A stretch of 64,000 bases of DNA from Malaya genurostris. Taxonomy: Eukaryota > Arthropoda > Insecta > Diptera > Culicidae. The notes under the pieces were generated by a model. It saw only the letters and a program-made list of their open reading frames with translations, was not told the DNA's origin and made no database searches. Of the stretch, positions 9,496 through 22,524 are shown in pieces (within the stretch, counting starts at the first letter, position 1; every line of letters starts with the position of its first letter). Location of the stretch: positions 126,048,405 to 126,112,404 of the forward strand of contig NC_080572.1 of the NCBI RefSeq assembly GCF_030247185.1, in the 5' to 3' direction. A program made the translations under genes and the position numbers.

Positions 9496-10555
9496 TACTA
9501 AGATCATGTTGCAAATAAATTTATAAAACCTATAAAAAACAAAAAAATTAAATAATATTAAATTGTTAGGAAACTGGGACAATACAAGCATCCAAGAAAT
9601 ATGAAGAGTGAAACTGGATGTAATTTTCTTTCATATATTCCTCTGCATCTAAAAAAAACTCGTTAATGTCAAACCCCCTATTAAACGATTGAATAATCAA
9701 TGCATCTTAAATCATTGTTTTTCGTATCGTTTATTTTGACCCGGCTTTAATCAGTATTTGAAAGATCATAAATAACTAATTCTCCTTCTGCGCAGACTAT
9801 TAAAAAGACCCCAGCTGGTCAAATAAATCACACTAAATAAAACATCGATACAGATGTTTAGTAAAAAAAATATGTAGTCTCGATTGGTGTTACTCGGTGG
9901 TCACGGTCACCGTCACGCAGGCCGCCGAGAGGGGGAGTCCACCCGGGCGCGGACTTTTTCAGAGGGGTCGGAAAGGTCAATATTTAAAAGTGTTATTCTT
10001 GATTATCAGATATTTCCTTGGAACATGCAATTCCCCCGGCCAGTTTTCTCTCTCAGCGGCCCTACCGTCACGTGATCAGTTTTATCTGGTACACAAACCT
10101 GTATTATAAATAAATCTTTAAGAGTAAAGCATACTAAACTAACTCTAGTTTTTATTACTTCTGTTTATCGGTTTGCTTGAATAAGGATAGTACTACTAGC
10201 TTCAAATAAAAAATCCGACTGTTGTATACTCACTTACATTACTATGTAAGATGATTGATTGCATCTAAAAATTGCAAACCAATCATCAAAATCAATCAAA
10301 ATCAATCTGTTACCACCTTAGGTACAAACGCTATTGCAATTTTCACATCTCAGACAGCCGTCAAATTTAAAGACAGGAAGATTTTTCATCTACACACTTC
10401 CTACGTGAAAAGCTTTCAATTACTCACGCGTGAGAATGTATGAATTCTTTTAGTAGTATAAAATGATGTGACACTTGATCGACCAGATACATTTTTTCGT
10501 AAATGGGGAATTTAAGGATCGAATCATCGGCACGCTTGGTTTTTTTTATAACGGA
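9496..10555. other. Non-coding stretch with a GC-rich island
   Basis: A GC-rich block at about 9,890-10,075 stands out from its AT-rich surroundings and has two short overlapping frames without domains. It is followed by a TATAAATAAA-type sequence near 10,107, so a solo LTR or retroelement 5' fragment is possible but not shown. Confidence 0.35.
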
Positions 10556-10563
10556 AGATAAGG

Positions 10564-11325
10564 CAGAGCCGTAGCAACCTAGGGGGCAAGGGGGGGCTTT
10601 GCCCCACCACGCGGTTTCCGCCTCACCACGTATTTTTCTGTGTCCACGTCTAAAAAATCCAGTCGCTTGTGCTCGAATGCCAGAAACGAAAAATTGTTTA
10701 ATCTATCAGTGGACATGCTAATACGTTGAGGCCGCATGATCCGTGTCAATGCCGAAAATGATGATTCGCATACTGCCGTTCCGGACGGAAAAGTTTCAAT
10801 GGTTGCAAAAAGGTTGTATACGTTTTCCATTCCTTGGCACACCTTATACAGCTCTGTCAGTATTACAGTCTTAATTTTTTTATCTATCGGCCTCTTCAAA
10901 TTGTTCAATTTCTCATTTTTTGCACGAATTTTATCAATGTATTCTTTGGCAATTTTTAGCTCAATTTCATTTGGCAATTTGATGCCTAACTCGGTCAAAG
11001 GCTGCAGCTTTTCCAAATCCATCTCATTTGCTGTATCGATAGCTGTGAGAATGGCATCGTTTTTTATGAAACGATCTGTCATTTTCATGGCTGCTGAAAC
11101 CTGCTCAGAAATGAATCCGAAACCACTCTCAGAGTGATCTTAGAGGGTTTACTTGAAAACGCTGTCAGTGAGTGACGTTCGTCGCGTACAATATGCAGGC
11201 ATATGGTGCCTCAAATTGCTATCTAGATTGTTTGATACGCATGTAATGCAGCTTTTTTTTAATATACGTTAAATTTAATCTAAAAAATTTGCCCCCCCAC
11301 GAAAAACTGAATTGCTACGGCTCTG
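10564..11325 (-). mobile_element. hAT transposon, internally deleted, with 8-bp TSD
   Basis: The ends are inverted CAGAGCCGTAGCAA (14 bp, exact), with C/G-runs just inside. A perfect 8-bp duplication AGATAAGG lies at 10,556-10,563 and 11,326-11,333, as expected for hAT. The element is only 762 bp and keeps the 3' part of the transposase gene, so most of the coding region has been lost. Intact ends and TSD suggest a fairly recent insertion. Confidence 0.9.
10579..11130 (-). pseudogene. hAT transposase C-terminal fragment (dimerisation domain)
   Basis: The annotated Met lies at 11,088 and the open frame extends upstream to a stop near 11,143. The C-terminal half carries the hAT dimerisation signature: an SGTAVCESSFSALTRI block (the usual A.SER.FS......), then RPQRISMSTDRLNNFSFLAF. 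The protein runs into the element's end and stops 16 bp from the terminus. The N-terminal BED finger and the catalytic DDE residues are absent, so it cannot catalyse transposition. It could still dimerise if expressed. Confidence 0.8.
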
Positions 11326-11333
11326 AGATAAGG

Positions 11334-12430
11334 TACGAGTGTCTTCGAGTCTGGCAATCTGTTTCTATTTACTTTGAACTCAATCTCACTGCATGAGTCA
11401 CTTTTCAGAACAGCGCTCGTGAGAAGCTAAAACCATTAGAATGAAAAAGTGGATCTTCTTTTACATCCTCATTCCACACTTCAGATGTCGCTTGCTCGTC
11501 GGTGAACGTGGCACGAGAACTCCATCGCGTTCGCTTCTTGCTGGCGGATGATTGATGGTTTGTAAAATTTTTAATATTAAAATTTCGTATGCAATATGCC
11601 TCGGATGAACTGTGTGTATAAATGAAATATATTCCTTCTAGCCTCAAACTATGCCAACGGAGCAGCGATTCAAATATTTACGAGTTTATGCACGGTGCCA
11701 TGGCCTGAAGCAACGAGCTAATGTTAGAGCAGAGAAGACTTTCGTCACGTGGCAGAGTGCTGGTTAGCAGCGCGATCATACCGATGCAAAAGCATGAGCT
11801 TACCGTTCTATAGTGATATACAGCTGCTACCCGACTAAGAAACTCAAGTGAGGGTAGCAATTCTAAGTGGATCTGATGTACCGACGTACAAATTATGTCT
11901 AACGCGAGACGGAGATTTATTTTTCGCAACATCATGTACACCATTAAGATTTTAATCAGTTTTTATCCAGATGACAGCGGGATGCCAAGAAATTAACATT
12001 TGAAATTATTGATTAACCTGTACTTATTGCACATAGCCAATATCAATCAATATTCATAAAACTTTCTAGCTTTGTATTTCATATGTACTAGACTATTGTA
12101 CAAAATTGTCTTATTTGTGTAGTGAGGCGCCATTTTTAAAATACGCACTGTGGGAGAGTTATCAGTTTTCGATCGTGCATATCTGATTTTTGTTCCATGG
12201 CACCGTAAATATGATCAATCATTTATGAGTATTATGAAATAACCACAAATAACTCAAAACTAATGTACTCTCAAATTTTTAGAATCGTTGAATATTTATA
12301 AGAAAAACTCATGTCACGTGCTTGGTATTCTTCTACAAGGGCGACGGTTTTTATATAGTAATTGTCGCATATCACTTCCTCTTCACCTACGGAGTAGGTA
12401 TAAAAGGTGAAAATTTAATCGGTGCCATCT
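11334..12430. other. Non-coding stretch
   Basis: Two minus-strand frames (11,405-11,647 and 11,678-11,944) have no recognisable motif and no conserved context. I see nothing else in this stretch. Confidence 0.35.
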
Positions 12431-12602
12431 CAGGTCATCTTGTTGTCACATTCAAGATCTCCAAAACTTGTTCCATCAGACGAATGCCGAATACGATATT
12501 TAGGTCACACGTTGACAAAATCGTTCAAAAATGCAGCACACTCATTAGGTCTCTGTATCCACTGATTTGTAGAACATCTAAACAGTACCTGAATAATCAT
12601 TA

Positions 12603-12852
<250 letters not shown>

Positions 12853-12953
12853 CGTCTATAAACATATAATCTACCCCGCAATTGAATACGGAGTCCTTGT
12901 TTTGCGGGGTTGTGCACGAACGCACAAAGGCTTCAGCGCATTCAAAGTAAGAT

Positions 12954-13660
12954 CCGGGCGGGTAGAGTCTAACACTTTTGAAAAATCATAAAATAAAAAA
13001 ATATTATTTTCTTCATATTTTCTTATAGTAAAACATTTTAAGAATATTCTGTGAAATTTTCAAGCCTATTGGAACGAAACTCTGGAAGTTATGGACCTTT
13101 ATCTACGGCTATCTCATTCTGCGAAGAATCGAGAGCTCGGCGCACAGGCCCAAGATTTCTACTTCGATTGACTTAAAAACTTGACAAAACATTCTTGAAA
13201 TATTTCATTATAATAAATTATAAAAGAAAAAATATTATTTTTGAAACTGTTTGGTCCTACGGGCTCCCTGGAGTAATATATTGTTTCCATTGATTTACTA
13301 GACAAAAAACTTTAAACGCGTTTTTCTCGAAAGCAGGTTTTGAAAGTCTGTGTCGTCATTAAAAAACTACTGCACCAATTTTTCTCAAATTTTGCACACA
13401 CTTTCTACATATAAAAAACCATACCCCAGGCTTTACAGGTACAAAATGGCGGATTTTTTGTGTGAAAAATTGTAGTTTTCACTTTGAACAACCACCAAAA
13501 ATAAAAAAAATATTTAAAAAAATCAAACAGAAACGTTGGGGTCTAGGAAAACTTCTACTCTAACTATGCTGCGTTCATTTGTTCGCTTCTGATTAGTGTG
13601 CGGTGAAATACAGTGAACACCTCAAGTCATTTTGTTGTTCTGGAAAAAAATTCGCAAAAA
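12954..13660. other. ~700-bp insertion of unknown type within the Jockey fragment
   Basis: It is defined by comparison with the intact copy: Jockey homology stops after AAAGTAAGATC and resumes near GATGATT...CCCCTTGGA. I find no terminal inverted repeats, tail or coding frame, so its class is unknown. Confidence 0.55.
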
Positions 13661-14273
13661 TGATGATTTCATCGTTTTGACCCCTTGGATAAGGACTAGT
13701 GAAGTACATGAGATGGCCTGTACGAAATTTGAATAGATTGAATCTCTGAAATACAAATAATTCAGAATTTGTACGTATTAGGTTATGGATAGTTACAGTA
13801 TGTAGATATTTTATTATTAATTAAAATAAATATTATGATTGAACACTAGTATGTAAAACAAGCGTAACTAAAAACCCTCTTTATTAGTAACGAATCGTAT
13901 GAACAACAAAGATAAAAGGCCAAAGGGTCAAAACACTTATACTGTAAAACGTTGATGTAATACACAAAAATAAGATTAATAAACAGATATTTATGCTCTC
14001 AATTATGCTCGATGTCATTCTGCATAGTAGACTGAGCAGGACGGTTTAGCTAGTGATGTGATGATGTGAAGTGAAGCCACCATCAGTTCAAGGACTTGTC
14101 AGTGGATACGGGTAGATTTACAGTATGATCGATATGACTCACCTTCTCACTATAGCTGTTACCGAGAAGCAAACAAAAAGGGTTGGGCGGATATGTAAAC
14201 AGAGTCACTTACTCCTATTCCGCTGGAATAAAAGATGGTCTTCCAATCATAATATCCAGTGCATATCGCTATA

Positions 14274-14417
14274 TTTTTTGCTTCGATTACAGAGGTTTTA
14301 ACTTTAAGGTCATTTGCCTTTTCGGGCCAGAAAAACTTTCTGGTGCGGGGTTGGGAATCGAACAAATAATCTACCCTGCACTATCGACTCACCCATCACG
14401 CTATAACCTTACCCCAT
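14274..14417 (-). mobile_element. tRNA-derived SINE with 11-bp TSD
   Basis: On the minus strand an RNA polymerase III promoter is recognisable: an A-box-like TAGCGTGATGGGTGAG and a B box GTTCGATTCC. A short body follows with GAAAAGGCAAATGACCTTAA, then GTTAAAACCTCTG and an A6 tail. The 11-bp sequence ATATCGCTATA is duplicated at 14,263-14,273 and 14,418-14,428. The 144-bp element is complete. It encodes no protein and depends on a LINE. Confidence 0.85.
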
Positions 14418-14631
14418 ATATCGCTATACATGCTTGAACCTACCTGATAGTTTGTTTGAGAAGGGCGCGTCAGGCTCCATTTAACCCTTCAGAAGCAAAC
14501 AAGTTTTCTTCAAGGGGCTTGGTTATCCAAATTCCTCGTCCAGTCATCAATTCGTCCGATGCCATGATGCTCCCTCCCATTACGTCCCCATTATAAATGT
14601 TTTATGTTAATATAATACAATGTAAAATAAT

Positions 14632-14930
14632 ATAATACAATATAATATATTATAATATAATATAATATAATATAATATAATATAATATAATATAATATAA
14701 TATAATATAATATAATATAATATAATATAATATAATATAATATAATATAATATAATATAATATAATATAATATAATATAATATAATATAATATAATATAA
14801 TATAATATAATATAATATAATATAATATAATATAATATAATATAATATAATATAATATAATATAATATAATATAATGTAATATAATATAATATAATATAA
14901 TATAATATAATATAATATAATATAATATGA
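14632..14930. repeat. (TATAA)n microsatellite, ~300 bp
   Basis: About sixty 5-bp units with very few changes. The minus-strand frame of repeated ILYYI residues across it is a repeat artefact. Confidence 0.98.
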
Positions 14931-14939
14931 TGCAACATA

Positions 14940-16766
14940 ATATACGATAACATAATTAATTACAGTGCCATATGCATCATTCCATAAGTTCCTAGGATGC
15001 CCTGATGTCCTGGTGCTCTCGCTCCAATTGACGTAGTACTGTAAGTAAGTTTATTAAGTAAATGTGTGTGCTCGATTGGTGTCATTCGGTTAGAATTCGC
15101 CTAAAGATTTCTGAATAACAGGACTAGCGAGTGTGTCCATCTAACATGGAGCCAGAAAATTGAGCTCTGTCAAGTACACAGTTCACACCAAAACATGTCT
15201 CTTAAAAATTTCAGGTTGTGAGTCGTAAATAATCTCGAAATTATTTGTATTGTACCTCACACCTAAAACAAACTAATACAAATATTAAAAAAAACTTCTA
15301 GGTATATTTTTAATGTCTGTAGCTTTGACTATTCGTCAATTAATATTGGTTCAAAAAGAAGCCATTCAAATTATTATGTTTTAAAATGTGGTATGCTCCC
15401 TTAATTCCCAATAAATTGTGGAATTAAGAGTGAATAACAGGCTTCACCTATAAATCGGAAAATTACGATGTTGAAGCCAATCAATGTAAGCACCAAGTAC
15501 CGAGTTTGTGACTTTTTGTGACGACACAAACAAAATTCCTTTATTAACATCAATGGCACATCGAAGTATAACATCTGTAAAATACGTCAATGGCAGCAGT
15601 TAAACGGATGTGTCTTGAAAAATAGATTTTTGTGATAAAAATCGGTTAGCTTGTTCAAAATTTCAAAAGAATCGATGAAGTAGTTATGAAAACATTAAAA
15701 ACGTGTATTGTGGGGAAACTCTTTAAAATTTGATACAATATTTATTGCTACACTACATTTTATGGTATATACTGTAAAAATATAAAGTTCAGGTATAAAG
15801 TCGTTTGCAATTACGTTGAAATTTCTATAAAAAGAACTGGATAATTAGGCATTATACAGAGCGCGCTCGAGTTGAGTTGATATTTAAATCCGACACTCCA
15901 AACGATTTGAAATTTAGACACAATGTTCTTTAGATATTATGCATTTTTGAAAGATCTTTTGATATGATTTCGACCTGATCTTGATCTACGAAAAAATTAG
16001 GGCTGTTGCACAATTGAAAAAAAATAATACCGTATTTCACTCTTAAGTAATCAGCAGATTTAAATTACTGATGATTGTCTGATATTACGAATGATCGAAA
16101 AAATAAGAAACTAGTTGCGAATTTGTTGTACGAAATTGTCTGCTTTTTCAGTCTCAGTCTTGAGCATAACTTTATGGACAAGCTTCGAAGCACCATGTAA
16201 AAGTATACCACTGTTTACTGATAAAATGAAAATAACGAAACACGAAAATTTGCGAAAATGATTCACAAAGACTTCCCTTAGCTAGAAAATTTCTGGAATG
16301 CGCAGAAAACTTTCTGCCAATTGAATGACTCTGTATGTGATAACACAAAACTCAGAATAAAATTCGATTGAGCTCCGAGCTCCTCACATGTTCAGTATAT
16401 GTTCACGGCCGATGTGATTCAAGTTTAAGTTTCACCCCCGTGATCTAATTCCGTACACAAACACTTATTAGCCCTTTCATCAAATCCGCCACATGATTAA
16501 ATATTTCATTCAACTGCAAACAGACTTGATAGTTTGCCATATAATTTAAAAGTTGATGATCGCAGAAATTATAATATATCTAAAGAGGGTGTTCTACCAA
16601 AAACGCGTGGTAACCACTGATAATATGAAACAAACACAATAAACAATAATTGGTTAACCTACATTTTGCAGGATAAAGTAAACAATTGTGTTACAACGTT
16701 TGCTTTCTGCAATGAAATCAAAATTTTATTTATATTCGTTGTATGAATCGTATGCCGTGTTTTTCG
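14940..16766. other. Non-coding stretch
   Basis: AT-rich intergenic sequence with scattered stops in all frames. No repeat or gene that I can support. Confidence 0.4.
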
Positions 16767-16970
16767 TCCGGGTTGGCGGTTCAATGTATAGAACGCTGGT
16801 CTTACAAGCCAGTTGTCGTATGTTCGAGCCCCGACCTGGAAGGATTCTTAGTGTCAGTAGGATCCATAGTACTAACCATGCAATGATTCTGTACACTAAG
16901 AATCGACTGCGAAGTCTGTTGAAACAGAAAAGCAAAATTCCACAAAAGGAATGTATGTAATGCCAAGACT
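16767..16970 (+). mobile_element. tRNA-derived SINE, hairpin-bearing family (copy 1)
   Basis: The head has TCCGGGT and ACCTGGA, which pair as an acceptor stem. It also has a 5-bp anticodon-type stem around the loop CTTACAA and a B-box-like GTTCGAGCCCC. The body has a perfect 12-bp inverted repeat, GATTCTTAGTGT...ACACTAAGAATC, with a loop of roughly 45 nt. A second copy lies at 44,551-44,746. The coding frames over this region are incidental. Confidence 0.65.
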
Positions 16971-17021
16971 TGATGAATCGTGTGCATCGTATAATTCATA
17001 GAAGCCATTTAGAAACATATA

Positions 17022-17344
17022 GGCCCTTATTACCGTTCTCACTTCCACGTTCACATTCACTTCACTTACATGTCACTTCACTTGATTTTCCTTATTACCA
17101 GTATCACGCATAGTGAAGTGATCACTGTGGTGGAAAAAACTAATTTTTTTAAAAAAATTTTGGTGGCGTGATGTTCATAATGACATCAAGTTCATCCAAG
17201 TAATTACTTTTGTCTCTGAAGCGACTTCCGTGATAAGGACCTACATCCACTTCACTTGATATCCACCGTGAAGTAATACCCATAATAAGGGTCACAATCA
17301 CTACACTGGGTTTTCACCGTGTAGTGATACCGGTAATAAGGGCC
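17022..17344. mobile_element. MITE with GGCCCTTATTACCG ends
   Basis: A 323-bp element with terminal inverted repeats GGCCCTTATTACCG(T/G). Several internal blocks of the type ACTTCACTTGATWTCCACCG and ACACGGTGA recur in both orientations. ATA lies on each side and may be a 3-bp TSD. The right-end half of another copy lies at about 60,295-60,376, next to the NDUFA10 homologue. Confidence 0.75.
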
Positions 17345-20300
17345 ATAATCTTTATTAACCCTAGAATGTTCTCTCGGGGTAGGTTCATTAACCAGCGCTG
17401 CTTCAAATTTCCGTTATTTGGTTAAGGTTAATAGTATCATAAACATCCTTTGCGATAATTCAATCTAATGTTAAACCTTACGTTTACACTGGTGCATTAT
17501 TTTATTTCACCTAACCAGCTAAGCAATGATCGTTTGAAGTTGACCTCGGGTACAAAGGATCCCCACAAGAGAGTTTACGTTAGTTTTTTGGGAGTCGAAA
17601 ATACGAAAATTTCATTATAGCTTGTTTTGTCAACAAAATATCTAAACATAGTAAACGAAAAATATTTGCAGGACATTGTGAGCTACAACACTGCAGAACA
17701 ACAGCTTTGTTTATCTTGTATGTAGAAGTAGCTATTTGATAAAAACTATAATGAAGTATATAACTATAACTTATGACCTAGTGTTACATATCAATCAATT
17801 TAATTTGACGAAATATTCAGATGTTTTTCTGACGACGACTCTCATAATTTTCTTGCAATTTGCCGAACCTATCTTCACGACGATGAACTTAAACAAAAAA
17901 TAAAATACTGTTAACTCCCACTTCAAAATAAAATTGATACAATTACCTTATATAATACGAGTATGAAGATGACATTATTGCACCGATTGTTAAATGAAAA
18001 TAATCTTTCATGTTGAATTTTTCACCAGTACCTCACTCATAAATCATCCAGTGATCGATTGATCGACTTTTAGTCAATAAAAGTTTTGAAACACAAGTGA
18101 AGCCTTACGTCCGAAAGATAAATCTCCATTCGATGATCGTAAAGTCTATCAACATTTCCGTAATCCGATGAAAGTCTCCCTCAGAGCTGAGTAAATACAA
18201 GTAAGGATTAATCAATTTCCTGAAGAATGAGAAAAGCTTCCCGCTTACTATGATGATTCGCTCGTTGTACTTCCTTCCGGCCTAATCGATTTCGTTTGCT
18301 GTATTGGCTCAAAGGCTACTTACCTACTCGCCTTTGAAACCTATGTCTTTCTGAGCCACCAGTCAAGTCCTTCAACGATGGGATGTGAATGGTGTGAGGT
18401 CTGAGCTAAGGATTTTTACTCCCATAGTGGGATGTATATTTTTTCTCTCCCTATTTGTTGATGTTGTCACTGAACTTGAATGCTGTTGACAAATGATAGA
18501 ACTAAGATCCAAATCCAATTATGGGGTGATAACTGACGATATAAATACGTATCCATAGATCTGTCTGTGTATGCAAGAACTTAGCAATGAAGCAAAGGAC
18601 GAAATTGAATCTTATTGGGAGATGCCTAGAAGTGTTGATTGCGTATCCTGAGCAGTGAGGGTAAGATGTGCAAAGAAATCTACCTTGTGTCAACCTGCGC
18701 TCGATTGAAAGCTGTATGTGTATTCGAGCTGTATCACCCAATGTGACGAACGTGAGATTTCTTCGTTTTCTCGCTCCCACATCATTAGCATCGTAAGGAA
18801 AACTTTTGACACGGGTAAATTTCTCGCTACCATTCAAAAGAGGCAAATAATGTTCACTATAAATGAACTCCGCTATTCGAAACGAAGTGAAGAGCAACTT
18901 TATTTCCAAGCGTGGAATTCCCCTCAGATGATATTATATAACCAGAGGCAATAGCTGATTTTCGCTCAACGACACGGAACGACGAGCTGAAATTCCCATA
19001 CTTTCATCCACAATCGACTTCGGTTTACACCCTTTCCGTCCGCCCATAAACCGACCACTAATTTTCAAGCCCGAAAAACTGACAAGAAGTACCCTCATCA
19101 GTAGCACAGACTAGCAGCAGTTTTGAATTGAATTACGGCGATTTTGGAGTTCAAGTGTTAACTTGCAAAAACATTCTTGAATAAAATACTTCCGGAGAGA
19201 AGGTACATGCAAAAGGCGTTCACACCAATTTAAGGCGGTTGATTCTCGCCTTTCACCTAGATCATTTAACATTTGCTCGCCATTTGAAAGGGAATAGCTG
19301 GCAGACTACGGAGAGTTCCGTTTTAAATTCATTCTCGTTACACTTCACCGATCGCCAAATCGATTCTTATCGATGCTCGTGGTAGATACGGTGGGTGGAA
19401 GGATAATTGTCCTTGCCAAATGCAGATTTCCACAAGGATATATTATTTCTTATAATCGATGTACACTGTAGTGACAATCGCAACGAATATCTAGACAAAG
19501 TGAGATAAAATCTATTTTAATCGTCAGCATACATTTGCTTTTATCTGTCAAGAGCACCTTTAAGCTATGTTCAGTGCAAATAAATGAATAGGTATCTATG
19601 ATCTCTCATATATTTTAGTTGACGGTAGAATACTAGAAAATATACTAGTAACTCATGCTTTTTTTTTGAATATGCATATCAAGATGGTACAAGAAAGATT
19701 ATTTCTAAAATATGCCTTTTCAATAAATTCCCTATTTTTCATTACCTAGATCAAACGATTGTGTTATATATTGCTTACAAAAGTCTAAATGTAGTATGAA
19801 CAAAATGAATTCATAATAAAATGGAAATTCGGTGTCCATAACCTCTGGTTATATATGTTTAAACATTTTTTGGCATTTAGACTTTTATATAAATCAAAAA
19901 TTTAGCAAAGTTTTTTTTGGTTTTGAGTAATATTTTTACAATTTACCGCAGTGATTTGAACCTGCACGACTGTTAAAGAATTAAACGAGTTTGGAAAACT
20001 ATCCATCTGGTTACTTTCAAGCACGTGATAAAAGGGAATTGTCATTGAGTAAACCCATGTAAACATTTCTAATCATATGCATGAAAATTTTAAAAAATAT
20101 CTATTGTTACCTTATTATCTAATTCGTTTTCGTTTGAAACGGTTTGTACGTTTCCAACGGTCTGTCAAAAGATATAGGTCGTCGACTGATTTCAATATTT
20201 GCCCTAGTATTGCCATACAAAGAGCAAGAAAAATTGTTTTATTCCTGCAAACTGTATAACTCAACCTTATAACATGACAAAAAGCGTCATTATTTAAAAA

Positions 20301-20515
20301 TTCATTTAGTTTTAGTTATTGTGCTTTCAATGGCGCTACTTCTGGTGAATTAGAAACAATGCAAAGAAAAGAGTTTCGAGTATAATCACAACACTGCTTT
20401 TTAATAAAAACAAAATACTGTGCAAGTGAAGAAAAAATAATGTGCTCTAAGGAAATCAACCATTAATACGTACATCCCCCGGCGAATGACCAATTATGAT
20501 TAAAACCGGGATGAA
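17345..20515. other. Long non-coding stretch
   Basis: About 3.2 kb without a supportable gene or named repeat. The minus-strand frame at 18,502-18,909 (135 codons) has no domain, and codon use gives no support. Confidence 0.4.
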
Positions 20516-20523
20516 AAAAAATA

Positions 20524-20732
<209 letters not shown>

Positions 20733-20897
20733 CATTATTGACTGGTATACGGATTCTATTTACAAAATTAAGGTTGACGGAAAGCTACTATAAGTACATC
20801 GAAAAGTTTCGGCTCATGACGAACACTTCATGTTCAGGAGATATAATCTAATAAATGACATAGCCAACAGACCGCACTTCCTATTATCTGTTCAAGA

Positions 20898-21152
20898 CAG
20901 GTCCGTGCGCAGAAATCATTCAAGGGTCGGGGTTCAAGGGAGGGTTAAAAAGAAGTTTTCAAAAGTTGGTGGGGGGTTCAAGAAGGTTGAGGATTCAAGG
21001 GTGGGAGAGGAGTTCAAAAGGTGGGGAAGGTGCGAACATTTAAAAGAAAAGTAAAGTTATTTGCACTTTTATATAATAAGTACTCTATTGTTCATAGAAC
21101 TTCATATTGAAAAATCTTCCATATAGCCCCCCCCCCCCTGCGCACGGGCCTG
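20898..21152. mobile_element. Small hAT-type MITE
   Basis: The ends are CAGGTCCGTGCGCAG and, on the other strand, CAGGCCCGTGCGCAG. The 8-bp flanks GTTCAAGA (20,890-20,897) and GTTCGAAA (21,153-21,160) match at 6 of 8 positions, fitting an aged hAT TSD. The 255-bp body has a GGGTTCAAG-type short tandem motif and a C-run, and no coding capacity. Confidence 0.7.
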
Positions 21153-21212
21153 GTTCGAAAGTCTCGGAGATACCGATTTCGAAATTTTTAGATTTGTTTA
21201 AAGCCTTTATAT

Positions 21213-22010
21213 ATTTTTTGCCTATCTTATACAGAAAGGCTATGCAATCACCGTGAAACCCGACTTTTCAACCAAGGCTCGGAAAGCCGAATATCATATA
21301 CTCGACGAACTGAGCAAATCTATGTGTGTCTCTGTGTGTGCCTCTCTGTGGGTCTCTATGTGCCTCTATATGTGTATGTATGTAACAGAAATATGCGATC
21401 ACTTTTTTCGGAGATGGTTGAACCGATTTTCACAAACTTATATTCAAACGAAAGGTCTAATGCTCTCATAGGCTGCTTTTGAATATAATCCCGATCAGAC
21501 TTTCGGTTCCGGAAATACAGAAAAGTATGCACCAAAAAAAGGAAAAAAAATGCACTCACATTTCTCAAAGATGGCAAAATTGATTTTTACAAAGTTGGAT
21601 TCAAATAGAAGGTATTACAGTCTGGTTTCCTGGTATTGAATTTGATTTGGACTTCCGGTTCCAAAGCTACTGGGTAATATGTGCAAATTAATGGAAACAG
21701 TGCACTCAGTATCCTCGAAGATGGTTTATCTGATTTGCACAATCTAAGATTCAAATGAAAGTTCATAAAGTTATTTAAAAATTTATTGAATATTTGGTTT
21801 TTGCAGAACTTGTTAGAAGGAAGATGCTGGCCTCCCGTTTTCTGTTCCGGAAGTAGAGAAGAAAAACTTCAAAATAGGAACTCAATTCGATTTTTCAACA
21901 AAGTTTGAACCGATTTTCACAAATCTTGATTGAAATTAAAACTCTCATTGTCTCTAAAGCTACCCGGCAGTTTCATTCGGATCCGAAATGCGGCTTCAGA
22001 ATCACAGGAC
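21213..22010 (+). repeat. Dispersed degenerate repeat, type P (forward)
   Basis: It starts with an AGAAAGGCTATGCAATCACC-like block, then a CGGAAAGCCGA block and a TGTGTG-rich stretch. Several ~150-bp subunits follow, each containing variants of GGTTCCGGAA and ATTCAAATGAAAG. Related blocks occur at 27,655, 36,805 (inverted), 47,920 and 55,860. Confidence 0.7.
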
Positions 22011-22520
22011 GATGAATGTCATATAAAATGACGATGCAAAATAGGTTTTCATCGGTAACATATGTGCAGAAAAAACACAACGTCGCCCACGAACGATAAA
22101 CACAGCGCGCGATATTCGATTTAATACATACAGTAAAGAAAACGGAAACCCAAAGCGAAGATTGCGTTTGAAAACACAACCGAGTCCATCGGAACCAAGC
22201 ACGAGTATCCAATCATGTTGAAGAAACTAGATCTACTATGGTGGTTGAACACGGTGCTGCGATTGAAAAAAGCGTAGCCACTTTACAGGAAGAATTGGTG
22301 AAAGAATAAAAAAAATACAGTGGATTGGAATTTATTACCAAAGATATACATAGGTGTTGCATGCTTCGTGATGTGAATGAACTTTTTTCGACAATGAAAA
22401 CAACAAATAATATTATAAACGTTGTGATTAACCCGCATCCGTTACTCAAAAAATGTAACACAAAGGTTCTTATGCATCAATTTGATACATGCCTTCCTAA
22501 CGTAACGATTGCATACAAAA
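22010..22520. other. Non-coding stretch between dispersed repeats
   Basis: Short overlapping frames on both strands without domains; nothing supportable. Confidence 0.35.
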
Positions 22521-22524
22521 AACC

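Noticed and set aside
18502..18909. 135-codon minus-strand frame
   Set aside because: No motif or conserved composition, an overlapping opposite frame and no repeat or gene context; length alone is not enough in 64 kb.
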